From an uncultured bacterium (GTDB taxonomy: Bacteria > Cyanobacteriota > Vampirovibrionia > Gastranaerophilales > Gastranaerophilaceae): a stretch of 64,000 bases of DNA. The stretch lies in contig CAJMSH010000003.1 of NCBI GenBank assembly GCA_905216055.1, positions 62,001-126,000 of the forward strand, read 5' to 3'. The translations under genes were made by a program, and so were the position numbers. This document shows positions 8,930 to 17,912 of this stretch, piece after piece. Position 1 is the first letter of the stretch, and each line of letters begins with the position of its first letter. The notes below the pieces were generated by a model. That model saw only the letters and a list, made by a program, of their open reading frames with translations, did not search any database and had not been told where the DNA came from.

Positions 8930-9655
8930 ATGAGGATTGAAGCTAAAAACCTTATAAAAATATACGGAGACAGAAGCGTTGTAAATGACGTAACTTTTGA
9001 TATAAACAAAGGAGAAGTTGTCTGTCTTTTAGGTCCGAACGGCGCAGGGAAAACCACAACATTTTATATGGTTGTAGGACTTGTAAAACCGAATAAGGGG
9101 CATATATTTCTTGATGGGGAAGATATTTCAGCTTGGCCGATGAATGAACGAGCTAAAGCAGGGATTGGTTATCTTCCGCAAGAAGCTTCAATTTTCAGAA
9201 AATTGTCTGTTGAAGACAATATAAAACTTGTTTTGGAAATGAATGACAAACTTACTGTCAACGAGAAAAAACGTAAGTTAGAAGAACTTTTAACAGAATT
9301 TGGTATATTAAAATTACGTTCATACGCGGCCGTATCACTATCAGGCGGAGAAAGAAGAAGGGTTGAAATTGCAAGAGCACTTGCAGCCAGCCCAGATTTT
9401 ATGTTGCTGGATGAACCTTTTGCTGGTATCGACCCGATTGCAATCGGCGATATTAAAGATAATATTAAAAAGATTTCTAAAGAAAAAGGTCTAGGCGTAT
9501 TGATTACAGACCACAACCCTAAAGCAACTCTTTCTATCACAGACAGAGCGTATGTAATTTTTGACGGGAAAATTAAAATTCAAGGTAAAAGTATTGACGT
9601 TGCAAATGATCCTGTTGCTAAAGAATTCTACTTAGGAAAGGATTTCGCTCTGTAA
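8930..9655 (+). CDS. lptB: LPS export ABC transporter ATP-binding protein
   Basis: The cytoplasmic ATPase of the LptB2FG complex that extracts lipopolysaccharide from the inner membrane and drives it to the outer membrane. The 241-residue length fits. Walker A is GPNGAGKT (35-42), the ABC signature LSGGE (137-141) and Walker B FMLLDE (157-162), followed by the LptB-typical PFAGIDPIAIGDIK segment. Its stop codon overlaps the start of the next gene (TAATG), so the permease is translationally coupled. The gene is strong evidence for an outer membrane carrying LPS or a related glycolipid. TTGCAA (8877-8882) and TAAAAT (8899-8904) are a plausible promoter. Confidence 0.95.
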   Translation: MRIEAKNLIKIYGDRSVVNDVTFDINKGEVVCLLGPNGAGKTTTFYMVVGLVKPNKGHIFLDGEDISAWPMNERAKAGIGYLPQEASIFRKLSVEDNIKLVLEMNDKLTVNEKKRKLEELLTEFGILKLRSYAAVSLSGGERRRVEIARALAASPDFMLLDEPFAGIDPIAIGDIKDNIKKISKEKGLGVLITDHNPKATLSITDRAYVIFDGKIKIQGKSIDVANDPVAKEFYLGKDFAL

Positions 9656-10770
9656 TGAAAAATTTTCCAAAAATAACAATTTACGACAAATATATTTTCA
9701 TGCAGGTTTTGATGGCAACTTTTGTTGCGATATTGTTGTTTACTGTTGTTTGGATTGCGCCTGAAATGCTTTTGAACACTATCAAAAAGACTTTGGCAGG
9801 TGAATATGGCGTTAAAACCGCAATACTTGTAATTTTTTATGAGTTACCGAAAATTTTAGGAAAAGCTTTCCCTGTCGGATTATTATTAGGAACTCTTTTC
9901 ACATTTGATAAACTCAGCAAAGATTCAGAACTTACTATTTTTCGAGCTGTAGGATTATCATTCCACAGGATTATCGCACCTGTTATGGCATTAAGCCTTA
10001 TTGTTACATGGCTTTGTTTTGTAACGTGTGATAAACTTATTCCATATTCAGTAAACAAAGCTATTGCCCTAAAAGGCGGCTACATTTCAACTCAATATAT
10101 TTATACTCAAAAAGATAAACATAATGTTCCGACAATGGCAGTTGTTGTGTCTAAATTTTCTAAAGACACAATGTATAATGTTATAGTTTTGGATTTTTCA
10201 CCTAAAGAATATACAGATGTTCACCAACTACAAAATATTTACTATGCAAAAACAGGGAAAAATTATCCTGACAGATGGGAACTGCAAAATATAACACGGT
10301 ATAATATTTCAAATGACGGAATATTTACAGAAATCGAAAAACTTCCAAAAATGGATATATTGCAAGGTGAATCTGCAAAGAATGCCTTTACTCTAATGAC
10401 ATATTCCGTAAAAAAAGAACGTGAAATCAACAACCACGATTTGCACAACTACATCAAACTCTTGAAAAAAGAAGGACTTGATGAAGAATACAGATATATG
10501 TTAAACAAATATCTGCAAAGATTTTTCCACCCATTTGTATGCGTGCTTCTTGCAATTATGGGTGCACTGTTAGGCTTCAGCAAACCAAGAGAACAAAGAT
10601 TGGTCGGATTTACAATTGCAATTGGCAGCATATTTTTATATTATATAACCCTGCCGTTTTTTGATCTTTTGGCTGAAAAAGGAGTATTGCCTCCGTTTAT
10701 TACCGCAATATTTCCACCATTTGCATTTTTATGCGCTATAATAGGTTTTTACAAATCAAAGGACTTATAA
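9655..10770 (+). CDS. LptF/LptG family permease (YjgP/YjgQ)
   Basis: A 371-residue inner-membrane permease of the LptF/LptG family. TM helices cluster in the N-terminal third (starting around residue 15) and at the C-terminal end, with a large periplasmic jellyroll-like domain between about 135 and 270, as the family requires. The start overlaps the lptB stop codon by one base. Only one permease gene is present here, so the second subunit of LptB2FG is either encoded elsewhere or this protein forms a homodimer, as proposed for some lineages. Whether it is F or G cannot be decided from sequence alone. Confidence 0.9.
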   Translation: MKNFPKITIYDKYIFMQVLMATFVAILLFTVVWIAPEMLLNTIKKTLAGEYGVKTAILVIFYELPKILGKAFPVGLLLGTLFTFDKLSKDSELTIFRAVGLSFHRIIAPVMALSLIVTWLCFVTCDKLIPYSVNKAIALKGGYISTQYIYTQKDKHNVPTMAVVVSKFSKDTMYNVIVLDFSPKEYTDVHQLQNIYYAKTGKNYPDRWELQNITRYNISNDGIFTEIEKLPKMDILQGESAKNAFTLMTYSVKKEREINNHDLHNYIKLLKKEGLDEEYRYMLNKYLQRFFHPFVCVLLAIMGALLGFSKPREQRLVGFTIAIGSIFLYYITLPFFDLLAEKGVLPPFITAIFPPFAFLCAIIGFYKSKDL

Positions 10771-10773
10771 TAT

Positions 10774-11574
10774 ATGAAAAAATTATTTTTTTTAATCGCA
10801 TCTTTATTAATCGTAACAACTGTTGCGCAAGCCGGTGTTCCGCCAATTGATGTAACATACAATGACGGAATATATCATATCGTATTAAAAGGTGAAAAAA
10901 TAAAACGCCACGTAAAATTTATAAGTTCTGAAAGCCTTATAACTGCAAAAGAAGCTCATAACAGAGCAAAAGCGAAATTGACAGTAAATGCAGGCTATTT
11001 TGATCCTGAAAACCAAAAATCAATTTCTTATATTGTAAGCGACAGAAATACTGTTGACGATCCTTTGGTTAACGAAAATCTTTTGAGAAATCCTTTCTTA
11101 ATGAGAAATTTAGACAAAATCATAAATAGAACAGAATTCAGAGTTGTAGAATGTGATAACAGAAAATTCCACTATGAAATTGTACCGCATAAAAGTTCGG
11201 TAGATTTTGGCTGCAACATAATAACTTCAGCACAAGGAGGCCCTCTTGTTTACCCTCAATTAAGACTTGAAGAAGAAGGATTTATTGTAAAAAAAGACGG
11301 GCAAGTCATTAGGGAAAGCTGTTCAGTTCTTCATAAAACAGCAAGAACAATAATTGGCTTGAAAGGCGATGATGCTCATATCTTAATCATTACGGACAAA
11401 CATCCAATGGATATGTATGAAGTTCATGATTATGTAAAAAATCTTGGCCTTGATAGAGCAATGGCATTTGATGGCGGCAGTTCAACATCTATGAATTACC
11501 TTAACAAATACAGCGTAACCTCTGTCGGGGACGGTGCCGGAAGAAGCGTAAAATCATTCCTTATTATAAATTAA
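10774..11574 (+). CDS. Exported phosphodiester glycosidase (NAGPA-domain) family protein
   Basis: A 266-residue protein with a clear signal peptide (LFFLIASLLIVTTVAQA, cleavage near residue 20). It contains the conserved core of the NAGPA/phosphodiester glycosidase family: NAGYFDP near residue 70 and the C-terminal FDGGSSTSMNY segment, with an Arg-Thr-Ile-Ile-Gly segment between them. Family members cleave phosphodiester-linked sugars or act in exopolysaccharide metabolism. It begins 3 bases after the LPS permease gene, so it is probably cotranscribed with lptB, suggesting a job in envelope glycan turnover; that job is inferred from position. Confidence 0.85.
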   Translation: MKKLFFLIASLLIVTTVAQAGVPPIDVTYNDGIYHIVLKGEKIKRHVKFISSESLITAKEAHNRAKAKLTVNAGYFDPENQKSISYIVSDRNTVDDPLVNENLLRNPFLMRNLDKIINRTEFRVVECDNRKFHYEIVPHKSSVDFGCNIITSAQGGPLVYPQLRLEEEGFIVKKDGQVIRESCSVLHKTARTIIGLKGDDAHILIITDKHPMDMYEVHDYVKNLGLDRAMAFDGGSSTSMNYLNKYSVTSVGDGAGRSVKSFLIIN

Positions 11575-11587
11575 GCATTAAATTGTA

Positions 11588-12319
11588 TTAATAATTCATT
11601 TCCCAATTGTCATTCAAGATTTTACCAATACAACCTGTACCATATCTGCCTGTTTTACAATTTGAATTAAAATAAGATTCTCTAATGTCTTTTAAACTCT
11701 TATTTCCTGTACAAACACCTTTAGATTTACATTCAGGAGTAGCCCCAGAAACATCTATTGACCCATCATCATAAAATTCTGCAAAAAAGATATCTCTACC
11801 ACCTTTATTTGGTCCTTTGGGGCCGTTTACATCAATTACCATGTGACCATAATGTGATACCACTCCGTTAACTGTCTGAGTATAATATGCGGGATAATCT
11901 ATAATTATACTTGCCCCGCTTGCTAAAGTAACACTTGCCGCAGCACCCCAAGAATCATTAGTATTATGAGAATTACCACTTAAATCTGTATATGTGTCAG
12001 CAAAACAAGGCTCTTTCACAACAGACTCACAATCTGAAACAACCTTTAAATAATCATGAACAAAACTTTTCATTTTAGCTTGAGAGGTTAATCCCGCTTC
12101 TCTTAAATTTATCGCATTATTATCATTTTTATATTTTAAAGCAGCTTGTTGAACTTCACTGTAAACTTTACTTAACTGAGTAACATAAGCTTTTTTCTGA
12201 TAATTTCCAACCAAAGTAGGCATAGTCATTGCTGCAACAACACCCAAAACACCTAAAGTAACCAAAACTTCAGCAAGCGTAAATGCAGCAGACTTCTTTT
12301 TATAGCATAAATTTAACAT
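11588..12319 (-). CDS. Prepilin-like protein (type IV pilin/T2SS pseudopilin N-terminus)
   Basis: A 243-residue protein with a short basic leader, then FTLAEVLVTLG and a hydrophobic helix (to about residue 35), the class III signal processed by prepilin peptidase. The residue before the processed Phe is Ala (SAAFTLAE) instead of the usual Gly; Glu at +5 is kept. The globular part contains several Cys residues and a GPNKGGRDIFF motif and ends NDNWEMNY. It is a clear paralogue of the protein at 44150-44881: same length, same motifs and same C-terminus. No pilus assembly genes lie nearby. It could be a minor pilin, a competence pseudopilin or a surface protein; the substrate is unknown. Confidence 0.88.
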   Translation of the reverse strand: MLNLCYKKKSAAFTLAEVLVTLGVLGVVAAMTMPTLVGNYQKKAYVTQLSKVYSEVQQAALKYKNDNNAINLREAGLTSQAKMKSFVHDYLKVVSDCESVVKEPCFADTYTDLSGNSHNTNDSWGAAASVTLASGASIIIDYPAYYTQTVNGVVSHYGHMVIDVNGPKGPNKGGRDIFFAEFYDDGSIDVSGATPECKSKGVCTGNKSLKDIRESYFNSNCKTGRYGTGCIGKILNDNWEMNY

Positions 12320-12364
12320 TTAACCCTCCAAAATTTTTATTATTATAACATATATTAGAAAAAA

Positions 12365-12394
12365 TCATCTCAATAATTGAGATGATTTTTTTAG
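12365..12394. terminator. Bidirectional terminator
   Basis: An 11-base arm ATCATCTCAAT (12365-12375) and its exact complement (12377-12387) are flanked by A residues on the left and seven T residues on the right. It lies just after the 3' end of the SIMPL gene on the minus strand and stops leftward transcription into the prepilin gene. Confidence 0.75.
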
Positions 12395-12421
12395 ATTTAT
12401 AATAATTTTTAATATTCACAA

Positions 12422-13162
12422 TTATTTTACAAAGAATGTAGCACTTACATTTGCATAAATTTTTACAACACCCTTTTCAATTGATGTGGAAGCGACCTTT
12501 GATTCAGCAGCTGCACTATCCATATTAGCAGCCAACATACGATATTGAGGGACAACTGAATTATTTGCACTGCAACTTACATTCAAAGAACGAACACCTG
12601 CAACTGTTGTAGCTGCAGATTTTGCGACCAAATTAGCTCTTGCTTGAGCTTTTTTAGTAGCAGTTGCAAGAAGTTCATTACATTCATCATCATACTTTGA
12701 GACTGATAATGAAAGATTATTGACATTTGTAGCTCCAAGAGCAATTGCCTTATCAATCATAGAACCAACTTTATCTATTGATTTTGTATGAATAATTACA
12801 GTATTGGAAACTTCATATTTATCTAAACTTCTTTTATTATTTGAATATGTATAAATAGGTGATGCGCTAAAATCCATTGTTTTAACATAATCACCCTGCA
12901 AAGGATTAATCATTGTTTTCAAAGAATCCAAAACCTTTTGCGAAATCTCTTTATTTTCAGTTGTAGCTTTTTGCAAAGATTTTGAATCATAAGTTCTTAC
13001 AGCAATTGAAATATCCGCAATATCAGGAGTTAATTCAGTATTTGCAGAAGTATTAACTGAAATATACCCTCTTTCAATTGCATCGGATACAGCCTGAGTT
13101 GACAATGAAGCACAACCTAAAAGTAAACTTAACACCGTAATTGATAACAATACTTTCTTCAT
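12422..13162 (-). CDS. SIMPL (DUF541) domain lipoprotein
   Basis: A 246-residue exported protein with a lipoprotein signal: hydrophobic segment then LLGC with Cys17 as the likely lipidated residue. The rest matches the SIMPL/DUF541 pattern: an early strand with NTSANTELTPDIADISIAV, a helical and strand middle and a C-terminal SATFFV-type strand. The molecular function of SIMPL proteins is poorly defined; periplasmic or outer-membrane stress roles have been proposed for relatives. Its start overlaps the stop of the upstream membrane protein gene (13159) by 4 bases, so the two are coupled. A terminator follows at 12365-12394. Confidence 0.85.
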   Translation of the reverse strand: MKKVLLSITVLSLLLGCASLSTQAVSDAIERGYISVNTSANTELTPDIADISIAVRTYDSKSLQKATTENKEISQKVLDSLKTMINPLQGDYVKTMDFSASPIYTYSNNKRSLDKYEVSNTVIIHTKSIDKVGSMIDKAIALGATNVNNLSLSVSKYDDECNELLATATKKAQARANLVAKSAATTVAGVRSLNVSCSANNSVVPQYRMLAANMDSAAAESKVASTSIEKGVVKIYANVSATFFVK

Positions 13163-13584
13163 ACATTCTCCTTATCTTTTTCTGATTTTTCCTCAGATTT
13201 CTCTACCTTTTTATCCACAGATTTAATTTCACCTGATTTAAGTATCATAGAATTTAGAGCATGCGCTTGAGATTGAAGTTTCATACGTTCCAAAAGCGAT
13301 TTAACTTCACTTTCGCTCAATCTGTCAGGGGATTTTAAAGCAACAAGAAATTTCTTTCTATCATTTATAATAAATATAGAAATTGCAACAATTGCCCATA
13401 AAAGCAAACCTTGATAAAGATTAATAAGCGGAAGCGAAATATAAGAAGCTGTCAAATTCCAAGCCTTCATCGCAACAATACCAGGGAACACAATAAAACC
13501 TGCGCCAAGACAAGCTACAATAAATACAGCTAAAAATAATCCGCGCAATCCTGAGATTTGTATAATTCTAGTTTTTCTCTTCAT
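13159..13584 (-). CDS. Small two-helix membrane protein of unknown function
   Basis: A 141-residue protein with two hydrophobic segments (about 12-38 and 55-73), followed by a basic cytoplasmic stretch and a Lys/Glu-rich, probably helical tail ending EKSEEKSEKDKENV. No catalytic motif or named family was recognised. An AGGA site precedes the ATG. The gene lies 5 bases after ligA and overlaps the SIMPL lipoprotein gene by 4 bases. A joint role with the SIMPL protein at the envelope is an inference from coupling only. Confidence 0.7.
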   Translation of the reverse strand: MKRKTRIIQISGLRGLFLAVFIVACLGAGFIVFPGIVAMKAWNLTASYISLPLINLYQGLLLWAIVAISIFIINDRKKFLVALKSPDRLSESEVKSLLERMKLQSQAHALNSMILKSGEIKSVDKKVEKSEEKSEKDKENV

Positions 13585-13589
13585 AAATC

Positions 13590-15572
13590 CTACTTTCCAT
13601 AACCTATCATGTTAAGAAAATCATTTTCTGTCAATATTATAACACCTAATTTTTGAGCTTTGTCTAATTTTGATCCGGCATTTTCTCCGACAACTACATA
13701 CGAAGTATTGCGAGATACAGATGATGAGGTCTTTCCGCCCATTTGTTTAATTTTTTCGGAAGCTTCATCACGCGTCATATTTTGTAACGTTCCCGTTAAA
13801 ACAAATGTTTTTCCCTTAAATTCATCAGAAACATTTTGAACAGGTGGCAAAGGTTCAACCCCGAGCTCTTTCAGTTCATTTATCATAGAAATATTTTCAG
13901 GTTTTCTAAAGAAATCATAAATATCTTTTGCAATAATTTCACCGACACCTTCAACCTTTGACAAATCCTCTACAGAAGCATTCATAAGATTTTCAAGTGT
14001 TCCGAATTCATTTGCAAGCACTCCTGCCGTTTCTTTCCCGACATTTTTAATCGTAAATGCAGTTACAAGACGTGATAATGGTTTATGTTTGCTTTCCTGA
14101 ATTGCATTATACATATTAAATGCAGATTTTTCCTTAACCAAATCCAATTGCATAAAATCTTGCATAGAAAGTTTGTATAAATCAACAGGATTTTTTGCAA
14201 AACCTTTGTTATAAAGCTGTTCAATAATAGAAGGACCGATTTTATCAATATCCATTGCATCTTTTGAAACCCAAAATTCTATTTTTGCACAACGTTTTGC
14301 AGGGCAATCAGGGTTGTCACAGTACAAATTAACCTCACCTTCATGAATATGCAATTGGCTATGACAAGAAGGACATTTTTCAGGCGGCATATATTGAGGG
14401 AGTTTGTAATGCTCCTCATCCTCAATAACTTTAACAACTTTTGGAATAATTTCAGCAGCTTTTTTGATGTAAACTCTGTCACCTACTCTAACATCAAGCC
14501 TTCCAACCTCATCAAAATTATGCAAACTTGCACGAGCAACCGTACTACCACCTAATTGCACAGGTTCAAGAATTGCAATCGGTGTTATAGCACCTGTTTT
14601 ACCGACACTTTCTTCAACTGCGATAAGCTTTGTTGTAACCTCTTCCGGCGGGAATTTAAAAGCCGTCGCCCATTTCGGTGCTCTTGAAGTAAATCCCATT
14701 TCTTGTTGAACAAGAAGATTATTAACCTTTATCACAACTCCATCTGTTGCATAATCAAGAGAAAAGCGCTTTTCATCCCATTCTTTGCAATATTCAACAG
14801 CCTCATCTGCATTTTTACAAAGTCTTATATTGGGATTAACCTTAAAACCTAATTTTTTCAAATACATAAGGCTATCATAATGAGTTTTTGGCGGATTTTT
14901 AATATTCCCCGTAAAAATCGCCGTATAGCAAAACATTGACAAATCTCTTTTTGCAGTAACAGAAGCATCTAACTGTCTGATAGAGCCTGCGGCAGCATTA
15001 CGAGGGTTTGCAAAGAGTTTTTCCCCGTTTTGCAAATTTTCTTTATTCAATTTTTCAAAAGATTCTTTTGGCATATAAACTTCGCCGCGAACTTCTACAC
15101 TTACAGGCTCAAAAAGTTTTAAAGGAATTGCCTTAACTGTTTTCAAATTATTCGTAATATCTTCACCCGTAATTCCGTCCCCACGAGTAACTCCTCGGAC
15201 AAATATTCCGTTTTCATAAGTCAAAGCCATAGCAAGCCCGTCAATTTTAAGCTCACACACAAGCTCCTGCTCACCATACTCTTTAACTATTTTTTTATGC
15301 CAATCCTTCAAATCTTCATAATCATAAGTGTTATCCAAACTGTAAAGGCGATATTTATGCTTATACGGGAAAAATTTTTCACTCACAGAACCGACTCTTT
15401 GAGTAGGACTGTCAGGAGTCACAAACAAAGGATTTTCACTCTCAAGTTTTTTAAGCTCTGCAAACATTTTGTCATACTCAAAATCACTTATAGAAGGGTT
15501 ATCCTCTACATAATATTTGTAATTTGCTTTATTAATTTCATCTTTTAAAAAATTTATCCTGTCTAATACCAT
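13590..15572 (-). CDS. ligA: NAD-dependent DNA ligase
   Basis: The replicative and repair ligase that seals nicks using NAD+. The 660-residue chain has all expected domains in order: the Ia NAD-binding domain (YYVEDNPSISDFEYD), the adenylation domain with the KIDG motif (Lys109 is the adenylated residue), the OB-fold, a four-Cys zinc finger (CPSC, then CDNPDCPAKRC), helix-hairpin-helix repeats and a C-terminal BRCT domain. The open frame extends to a GTG at 15578, but its ribosome-binding site GAGG is correctly spaced only for the ATG at 15572. It is preceded closely by an agmatinase-family gene and followed by the small membrane gene. Confidence 0.97.
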   Translation of the reverse strand: MVLDRINFLKDEINKANYKYYVEDNPSISDFEYDKMFAELKKLESENPLFVTPDSPTQRVGSVSEKFFPYKHKYRLYSLDNTYDYEDLKDWHKKIVKEYGEQELVCELKIDGLAMALTYENGIFVRGVTRGDGITGEDITNNLKTVKAIPLKLFEPVSVEVRGEVYMPKESFEKLNKENLQNGEKLFANPRNAAAGSIRQLDASVTAKRDLSMFCYTAIFTGNIKNPPKTHYDSLMYLKKLGFKVNPNIRLCKNADEAVEYCKEWDEKRFSLDYATDGVVIKVNNLLVQQEMGFTSRAPKWATAFKFPPEEVTTKLIAVEESVGKTGAITPIAILEPVQLGGSTVARASLHNFDEVGRLDVRVGDRVYIKKAAEIIPKVVKVIEDEEHYKLPQYMPPEKCPSCHSQLHIHEGEVNLYCDNPDCPAKRCAKIEFWVSKDAMDIDKIGPSIIEQLYNKGFAKNPVDLYKLSMQDFMQLDLVKEKSAFNMYNAIQESKHKPLSRLVTAFTIKNVGKETAGVLANEFGTLENLMNASVEDLSKVEGVGEIIAKDIYDFFRKPENISMINELKELGVEPLPPVQNVSDEFKGKTFVLTGTLQNMTRDEASEKIKQMGGKTSSSVSRNTSYVVVGENAGSKLDKAQKLGVIILTENDFLNMIGYGK

Positions 15573-15620
15573 ATCCACCTCTGGTTTGGTTAATTTTCAA
15601 CAATAAATTAAAAATAAAAA

Positions 15621-16457
15621 CTACATTATCATTAAAAGTTCTCGAATAACTTTTGTTGCAACCGCAGTTGATACTCCTGACGCATCATAATCAGGCGCAA
15701 GTTCAACAACATCAGCACCAATGATATCAAAATCTTTCAAATATTTAAACCACCCGATAAGTTCATTAAATTGCATTCCGCCACTTTCAGGAGTTCCTGT
15801 TCCGGGCATAACAGAAGGATCAAGAACATCTAAATCAACAGTTACAAAAATCTTTTTGTTTTTAAATACATCAAGCCCCGAATACTCTGAAATAAGAGTA
15901 TTATGTTCCTTCATAAACTCCCATTCTTCCTTCATGCCTGAGCGAATACCAATTTGCTTAATATTTTCAGGTCCGACAATTTTGGAAACGTGACGAATTA
16001 CGGCAGAATGAGACATTTCTTCACCCAAATATTCTTCTCTCAAATCAGTATGTGCATCAAAATGAACTACGGCAAAATCTTTATAAAATTTAGATACAGC
16101 CTGAATTTCAGGTAAAGTTACAAGATGCTCTCCGCCAATTCCAAAAACTCTTTTTCCGCATTTATAAATTTCTTCAACATTTTTTTCAATTAAATCAAGA
16201 GATTTGTAAGTATTTCCAAGCGGGAACTCTAAATCCCCGACATCATGAAAATTTACATCTTCCAAATGCTTATCAAACACAGGAGAATAATCCTCCAACC
16301 CCCAGCTTGCAAGTCGAATCTGTTCAGGTGCAAATCTTGAACCCGATCTGTATGAAACTGTTCCGTCAAACGGGAGTCCAAGCATTATAATATCTGAAGA
16401 ATTAAAATCAGGATTTTGTCCAATCCAATTCCTGTCTAAAAAAGGTCCTGTAAGCAT
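15621..16457 (-). CDS. speB: Agmatinase / ureohydrolase family enzyme
   Basis: A 278-residue member of the arginase/agmatinase family, which hydrolyses agmatine to putrescine and urea using two Mn2+ ions; cytoplasmic. Metal-binding motifs are visible: GGEH near residue 110, HFDAHTDLR (about 135) and TVDLDVLDPSVMPG (about 215), with GTGTPESGG after it. An ATG at 16469 lies inside the GGAGGG ribosome-binding site, so the ATG at 16457 is the better start. Agmatinase is the most likely activity by overall pattern, but formiminoglutamase or guanidinobutyrase cannot be ruled out. Polyamine synthesis is the expected pathway. Confidence 0.88.
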   Translation of the reverse strand: MLTGPFLDRNWIGQNPDFNSSDIIMLGLPFDGTVSYRSGSRFAPEQIRLASWGLEDYSPVFDKHLEDVNFHDVGDLEFPLGNTYKSLDLIEKNVEEIYKCGKRVFGIGGEHLVTLPEIQAVSKFYKDFAVVHFDAHTDLREEYLGEEMSHSAVIRHVSKIVGPENIKQIGIRSGMKEEWEFMKEHNTLISEYSGLDVFKNKKIFVTVDLDVLDPSVMPGTGTPESGGMQFNELIGWFKYLKDFDIIGADVVELAPDYDASGVSTAVATKVIRELLMIM

Positions 16458-16502
16458 TTTTCCCTCCATAAAATAAGTAAAAATATTTTACCATAAAAAA
16501 AC

Positions 16503-16530
16503 TTGCATTTTTTAATCAAATCATTAAAAT
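16503..16530 (+). promoter_or_regulatory. Promoter for a probably leaderless gene
   Basis: TTGCAT (16503-16508), a 16-base spacer and TAAAAT (16525-16530) lie six bases before the ATG at 16537. There is no purine-rich ribosome-binding site in that gap, so the mRNA probably begins at or next to the start codon. Confidence 0.5.
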
Positions 16531-16536
16531 AAAAAT

Positions 16537-17097
16537 ATGAAGAAGTTTCTACTAATTTTAAGCATAATGTTATTTGGCTTATGCGCCTGTGCAGAATCAG
16601 ATTACGAGCAAATATACAGAGATCTTGAAGTCCCTGATTTTTCGTATATCCATAACATCGACCCAGGAGAAATGTATGATGTTCAACACACCTCCTGGTC
16701 ACCTTATCCGCTATTCAGGCTAACTTCTCCTCTATATTTTAAAAGCATAACAATAGAACCCGGATATTACCTCCTAACCCCAAGAGAACACGAGGGAAAT
16801 TGGTATATTTTGTTTAAAGAAGCAGGCGAAATTAAATATATAATTCCTGCATATAACAAAGATATTGTTCCGATGGGATTTTATGACGCAAACCTCCCAA
16901 AAGCCAAATTAACCCCATCACAAAAATTTCAAGTTAAATTATACGATTTTGTCGGTAAATATATAAGAAGTTCCCAAAGAAAACCTGCCCCAAGCACCTA
17001 TCTTGAGACAACGGATTTAGAAAATAATTTTATCTCAATTATACTTTATTGGGGAGATTACAGATATTATATGATTTTTAGAACAATCAGATTATAA
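16537..17097 (+). CDS. Exported hypothetical protein (186 aa)
   Basis: I do not recognise the family. The product has a clear N-terminal signal (FLLILSIMLFGLCACAES); LCAC and CAES around residues 16-20 offer a possible but weak lipobox. The mature part is mixed alpha/beta, aromatic-rich, with EPGYYLLTPREHEGNWYILF and a C-terminal strand (YRYYMIFRTIRL). The promoter -10 box ends six bases upstream of the ATG with no ribosome-binding site, suggesting leaderless translation. It stands alone between convergent or divergent neighbours and ends in a bidirectional terminator. Probably periplasmic or surface-associated. Confidence 0.72.
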   Translation: MKKFLLILSIMLFGLCACAESDYEQIYRDLEVPDFSYIHNIDPGEMYDVQHTSWSPYPLFRLTSPLYFKSITIEPGYYLLTPREHEGNWYILFKEAGEIKYIIPAYNKDIVPMGFYDANLPKAKLTPSQKFQVKLYDFVGKYIRSSQRKPAPSTYLETTDLENNFISIILYWGDYRYYMIFRTIRL

Positions 17098-17103
17098 AAT
17101 ATT

Positions 17104-17142
17104 AAAAAGTCATTTAAAATTTTATTTTTAAATGACTTTTTT
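17104..17142. terminator. Bidirectional terminator
   Basis: AAAAAGTCATTTAAAA (from 17104) pairs with the complementary TTTTAAATGACTTTTT arm ending near 17142. It has A-T flanks on both sides and sits between the convergent genes ending at 17097 and 17169. Confidence 0.75.
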
Positions 17143-17168
17143 CAATAATAACCTTATTTTATTAAAAA

Positions 17169-17549
17169 TTAGTTTTCATCACTGCTATCAGAATCTTCTT
17201 CTTTTTTGAATTTATCCAAAACCATTGCAGCCATTTCTTTTGCAATAATTTTTTGCGTATCAGCAGGACAATTTTGTAACATATTCATAGCAGTTCTAAG
17301 AGTGCTGTCAATATCGTACCAACGGCCTTTTCTATTATCATCAAGACCTGAACCTACTGCGTTTATAATATCTTCAACAGCTTCAAACTTTTCATCTTCA
17401 ATATTATGTTCAATAATAATTTTAATAAGATTTAACGCAATTCTGATTTGAGTTTCATCATCAGATTTTTCAAGAGTATTCACAGCTTGAGATAAAACAG
17501 GATCTTTATCATACCAACGTCTGTGCTGATTTGTGTATTCTTCTTTCAT
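17169..17549 (-). CDS. Small acidic protein with an internal duplication
   Basis: A 126-residue soluble, probably all-helical protein of unknown family. It contains two copies of an approximately 40-residue unit: RWYD at 11-14 and again at 76-79, each followed by a helix with a Leu/Ala/Met pattern, an Asp/Asn-Thr-Gln turn and a second helix. The C-terminus is very acidic (EEDSDSSDEN). There is no signal peptide. It lies between two terminators or gaps and seems monocistronic. Function cannot be assigned; a small helical-repeat binding protein is a guess from architecture. Confidence 0.7.
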   Translation of the reverse strand: MKEEYTNQHRRWYDKDPVLSQAVNTLEKSDDETQIRIALNLIKIIIEHNIEDEKFEAVEDIINAVGSGLDDNRKGRWYDIDSTLRTAMNMLQNCPADTQKIIAKEMAAMVLDKFKKEEDSDSSDEN

Positions 17550-17618
17550 AATGCCTCTCCTTAAAATAGTGCAATCGATAAAATTATTATGTGAAATTTT
17601 TTAAATTCTGTCAAGCCC

Positions 17619-17912
17619 TTAGCCCTGCTTAAATGTTACGCCTTTTGTTCCCTTTGGATATTCCCATCCCAAAGAAGCACTCTCACAAGCAATTCTGCAA
17701 GCGCCGCATTCAAGACAATTTTCATAATTTACAATAAGTTTTTGATTATCTTCGTCCCACTCATAAACTCCTGCAGGACAAATTACGGTACATATTTTTG
17801 ATTCACAATTTCGACAACATTCTTGAACGGGTTTCAAATGCGAAACACAATCAGGTGAATATTTTACAGTATATAATTTATCTTCTAAATCACTCATTTT
17901 AAAATACTCCAT
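17619..17912 (-). CDS. fixX: FixX-type ferredoxin-like protein
   Basis: A 97-residue iron-sulfur protein matching FixX, the ferredoxin partner of FixC. Cysteine clusters CRNCESKICTVICPAGVY and CLECGACRIACE provide ligands for iron-sulfur binding, and the C-terminal GWEYPKGTKGVTFKQG segment is characteristic of FixX/ETF-QO C-termini. Its start overlaps the fixC 3' end (17894-17912), so the two are translationally coupled. Together they correspond to the single-chain electron-transfer-flavoprotein:quinone oxidoreductase. No fixA/fixB genes are adjacent. Confidence 0.9.
   Translation of the reverse strand: MEYFKMSDLEDKLYTVKYSPDCVSHLKPVQECCRNCESKICTVICPAGVYEWDEDNQKLIVNYENCLECGACRIACESASLGWEYPKGTKGVTFKQG

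Noticed and set aside
9169..9540. 123-residue minus-strand frame inside lptB
   Set aside because: Antisense shadow of conserved ATPase motifs.
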